This document shows, one piece after another, positions 62,047 to 64,000 of a DNA stretch of 64,000 nucleotides. A program made the position numbers and the translations under genes. Source of the DNA: Pseudomonas sp. DNDY-54 (lineage in GTDB: Bacteria > Pseudomonadota > Gammaproteobacteria > Pseudomonadales > Pseudomonadaceae); assembly GCF_019880365.1 (NCBI RefSeq), contig NZ_CP082271.1, positions 1,240,001-1,304,000 on the forward strand, given 5' to 3'. Position 1 is the first letter of the stretch. Each line of letters begins with the position of its first letter. The notes beneath the pieces are model-generated. The model was given only the letters and a program-made list of their open reading frames with translations. It searched no databases and had not been told where the DNA came from.

Positions 62047-63306
62047 ATGGAGCGTCAAAAATTTTTTGGCTTAGAGTGGTTGAGGTTCGGCCTGGCGATG
62101 TTTCTGCTGGTCTATCACACGTTGCCATTTTATCCAGCGTACGCTGACCTTCCGATAATCCAGCCATTGATTGAGCTGGGCTTCTTTTCCACTACCGCTT
62201 TCTTCGCGTTGTCCGGGTTCCTGCTCACGCATGTTTACCTCGTAGATGGGCGCATGCGTGAACCTTCGCGCTCGTTTCTTTATAAACGGTTCGCCAATCT
62301 TTACCCGATCCACGTGTTTACGATGCTATTTGCCATCGCGCTTGTGGCCTGTACCAGTCTGATTGATAACAACACCAGCCTGGCAACGGCCTATCGGGTC
62401 AACGATTTGTTGGAGCGCGTCGATCCAGAGCGGCTCGAATATTCAATGAATACCTTCGAGGTATGGATGAACGGCTTGTTGAATATCACCCTTTTACAAG
62501 CATGGAATCCGCTGTTCGTCACCTACAATGGTCCGGCCTGGTCCATATCGGCGCTGTTCTTCTTTTATCTGATGTTTCCGTTGTTTGCGCCGGTGCTGGT
62601 TAAGGTTAAACACAAGTGGACGGTATTGATTGCTCTGATCGTGCTGGCCTCATTGCCAGCGTTATATGTCATTGCCACGTCCAGTTACTTCGAAGATGTT
62701 CCGATGGGGTTGTTGCACCGCATGCCACCCCTGCAGCTGCCCACGTTCCTGGCAGGGGTCGTGACGTATCTGTTATTCAAGCAATACCGCGAGCAAGGTA
62801 TCGAGTTGAGTGCTGGGTTTAAAACCGGCTTGGCCGTTTTGGCCGGTCTGATACTCGTCGCCGCGGCCTATATCAATCTATACGGCGGACTGTTTTGGTT
62901 CCCGCTCTTACGCAACGGGGGGCTGCTTCCTGTTGCGTTGATGCTGCTGATCGTCTGTTCCGGTTCCTGGAAACCCAAAAGCCGGTTTTGGCTGAGGTTG
63001 GGCGAGCGCCTAGGTGCCGCTTCGCTGTCCATCTTTGCGCTCCACCTGCCACTGTTCATTCTGTTCCGGCGTCTGGAAATGCTCACCGCGATCGACTTCG
63101 GGCTTTGCCTAACGGATGCAACCGCCTGTGTGGAAGCAGCCAAGGGATACGAAATCAACCTGATCTACTATCCGGTACTGGTGGCTTTGACCGTTTGGCT
63201 GAGTGTGATGTTCCAAGAGCGGATCGTGACACCCACAAAAAACTGGCTGCTGGCCAAGCGAGCCGAGAGGCTTTCCAGTGGCGCGGCTCACCCCGTCAAC
63301 CAGTGA
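62047..63306 (+). CDS. Acyltransferase 3 family membrane protein
   Basis: A 419-residue OafA-like membrane O-acyltransferase. Ten hydrophobic segments run from LEWLRFGLAMFLLVYHTLPF (with the conserved His) through FFSTTAFFALSGFLLTHVYL and the Arg-bearing FLYKRFANLYPIHVF loop. The family uses acyl-CoA-derived groups to acetylate or otherwise acylate surface sugars. No periplasmic SGNH domain is attached. It is the last gene of the EPS region, 107 bases after the flippase. The ATG at 62047 has a weak ribosome site (GAGTCTG). Confidence 0.92.
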   Translation: MERQKFFGLEWLRFGLAMFLLVYHTLPFYPAYADLPIIQPLIELGFFSTTAFFALSGFLLTHVYLVDGRMREPSRSFLYKRFANLYPIHVFTMLFAIALVACTSLIDNNTSLATAYRVNDLLERVDPERLEYSMNTFEVWMNGLLNITLLQAWNPLFVTYNGPAWSISALFFFYLMFPLFAPVLVKVKHKWTVLIALIVLASLPALYVIATSSYFEDVPMGLLHRMPPLQLPTFLAGVVTYLLFKQYREQGIELSAGFKTGLAVLAGLILVAAAYINLYGGLFWFPLLRNGGLLPVALMLLIVCSGSWKPKSRFWLRLGERLGAASLSIFALHLPLFILFRRLEMLTAIDFGLCLTDATACVEAAKGYEINLIYYPVLVALTVWLSVMFQERIVTPTKNWLLAKRAERLSSGAAHPVNQ

Positions 63307-63739
63307 TGACAGCACCTGCTTAGGCCCATTCAGCTACCGATCGGGATAGCCCACGTTGGGCCGCGTGGGTTACCGCAGGTCGCCATAATTCGATGCTGCT
63401 TAATATATTCAGCACGCCATGGCGCCCGCATTAAAAATCTCTTGGTCAGATAAAACCTAAGTTGCTTATCGCCGTTCCGCTTAACCGCAGAGGTGCGGCG
63501 GGTTACGTCCAAATTCGAGGCAAATCGCCAGTAAGCCAAGCGATCGTTAATATTTGTTGGTCATTCAGTAGTTCTTGTTTGAAAGCGCTATATGGCGGAG
63601 CAAACCCGACGGAACTCTGAAAAGACCACCCGGTCACCTTATATGTGCGCACCGAAATTACACAGTTCGCGGTTCACCGCTGTTGCTGTGTTCCTACGGA
63701 CCGTGGTCTTCCGGCCAAGCCATATAAAAGGTGAATCAA
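63307..63739. other. Gap before the last gene
   Basis: About 430 bases, less GC-rich, presumably with the promoter of the 63740 gene. No gene, terminator hairpin or RNA that I can support. Confidence 0.4.
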
Positions 63740-64000
63740 ATGACTACACCCGACGAAGAAATCACTGGTTACGGTGGCCAACCCAAGACCGGCCCCAATT
63801 CCTCCTCTGCAACTTCAGGTTCTACAACCGGCCAACCGAACAGCAATTCGACGGCGGGGCATGCCACTGAAGACGCTAAAGCCAAAGCCCGGCAAGCTGC
63901 AGACCAAGTGAAAACGCAAGGCAAGAGCCAGCTCGAAGGCTATCGTGAAACGGCAGCCGACGAGCTCGAGAGAGTCGCTCGAAGTGCCGAGGCAGCCGCT
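63740..64000 (+). CDS. Hydrophilic Ala/Lys/Gln-rich protein, LEA-like (partial)
   Basis: The first 87 codons of a gene cut by the window end. It begins MTTPDEEITGYGGQPKTGP, continues through a Ser/Thr/Asn/Gly-rich stretch, then an Ala-, Lys- and Gln-rich helical part (DAKAKARQAADQVKTQGKSQ, then YRETAADELERVARSAEAAA). This low-complexity heptad-like helix recalls LEA-type or nutrient-deprivation-induced stress proteins, a weak family assignment. AAGGTG lies seven bases before the ATG. No signal peptide is seen. Confidence 0.65.
   Translation, partial: MTTPDEEITGYGGQPKTGPNSSSATSGSTTGQPNSNSTAGHATEDAKAKARQAADQVKTQGKSQLEGYRETAADELERVARSAEAAA

Noticed and set aside
63592..63870. 92-codon frame overlapping the last gene
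   Set aside because: It uses a different frame and stops at 63870. The frame from ATG 63740 has a ribosome site, stays open to the window end and encodes a coherent Ala/Lys/Gln-rich protein.

Overview
The window looks like a chromosomal segment of a GC-rich gammaproteobacterium of the Pseudomonas / Stutzerimonas (P. stutzeri group) type. The basis is the gene content: a PA2169-type four-helix protein, a DUF6279 lipoprotein, glyoxylate carboligase divergent from a LysR gene, membrane-bound PQQ glucose dehydrogenase, RfaH, Pseudomonas-style curli genes and REP-like palindrome doublets. Genes are densely packed on both strands, mostly with Shine-Dalgarno sites. The genus is inferred from recall of families, not from a search.

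Layout. 1-3.4 kb: 5' end of glyoxylate carboligase (minus), a divergent LysR regulator, a tandem array of palindromic REP-like doublets (1914-2429) and an exonuclease III. 3.5-7 kb: a GAF-EAL c-di-GMP phosphodiesterase, then a His/Cys-rich secreted protein and a PepSY membrane protein. 7.2-11.4 kb: a three-gene tripartite efflux operon (outer-membrane lipoprotein, HlyD-type adaptor, 14-TM MFS pump). 11.6-12.2 kb: gene debris, a GAF scrap resembling the upstream GAF-EAL gene next to a decapitated histidine kinase. 12.3-22.3 kb: stress, regulatory and signalling genes: PA2169 protein, AraC regulator, SGNH esterase, KaiC-like ATPase overlapping a hybrid histidine kinase, chemoreceptor, RNA methyltransferase-like protein. 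22.3-27.6 kb: a Tsx/OmpK-type porin and a curli locus (csgD-E-F-G, a degraded csgB-like stretch, a large csgA-like gene). 27.8-38.4 kb: mostly housekeeping and metabolic genes (LysE exporter, VOC protein, aldo/keto reductase, SDR, lipoproteins, a pseudouridine synthase-like protein with an altered catalytic motif, glucose dehydrogenase, CvfB-like S1 protein).

38.8-63.3 kb is the most striking part: an exopolysaccharide locus. It opens with rfaH, directly followed by a leader holding an exact ops element (39412-39423). Then come an outer-membrane barrel, a Wza-type exporter, a Wzc-type tyrosine kinase, UDP-glucose dehydrogenase, a flippase, a glycosyltransferase, GDP-fucose synthesis (gmd, fcl), a candidate polymerase, a GT2 and a PRTase-HAD two-domain protein that fits the dual-domain ribofuranosyltransferase architecture. 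Downstream are two paralogous secreted GH5 glycanases (one carrying three copies of an unfamiliar ~85-residue repeat), a GT26 enzyme, two more flippases and an acyltransferase. An intrinsic terminator sits between the kinase gene and ugd, where RfaH antitermination would matter. The predicted polymer contains L-fucose and glucuronate or a derivative, perhaps ribofuranose and acyl groups. No initiating phosphoglycosyltransferase is visible.

Together, the phosphodiesterase, curli genes and exopolysaccharide cluster make this a biofilm-rich segment. The window ends inside a small hydrophilic, Ala/Lys/Gln-rich protein gene.
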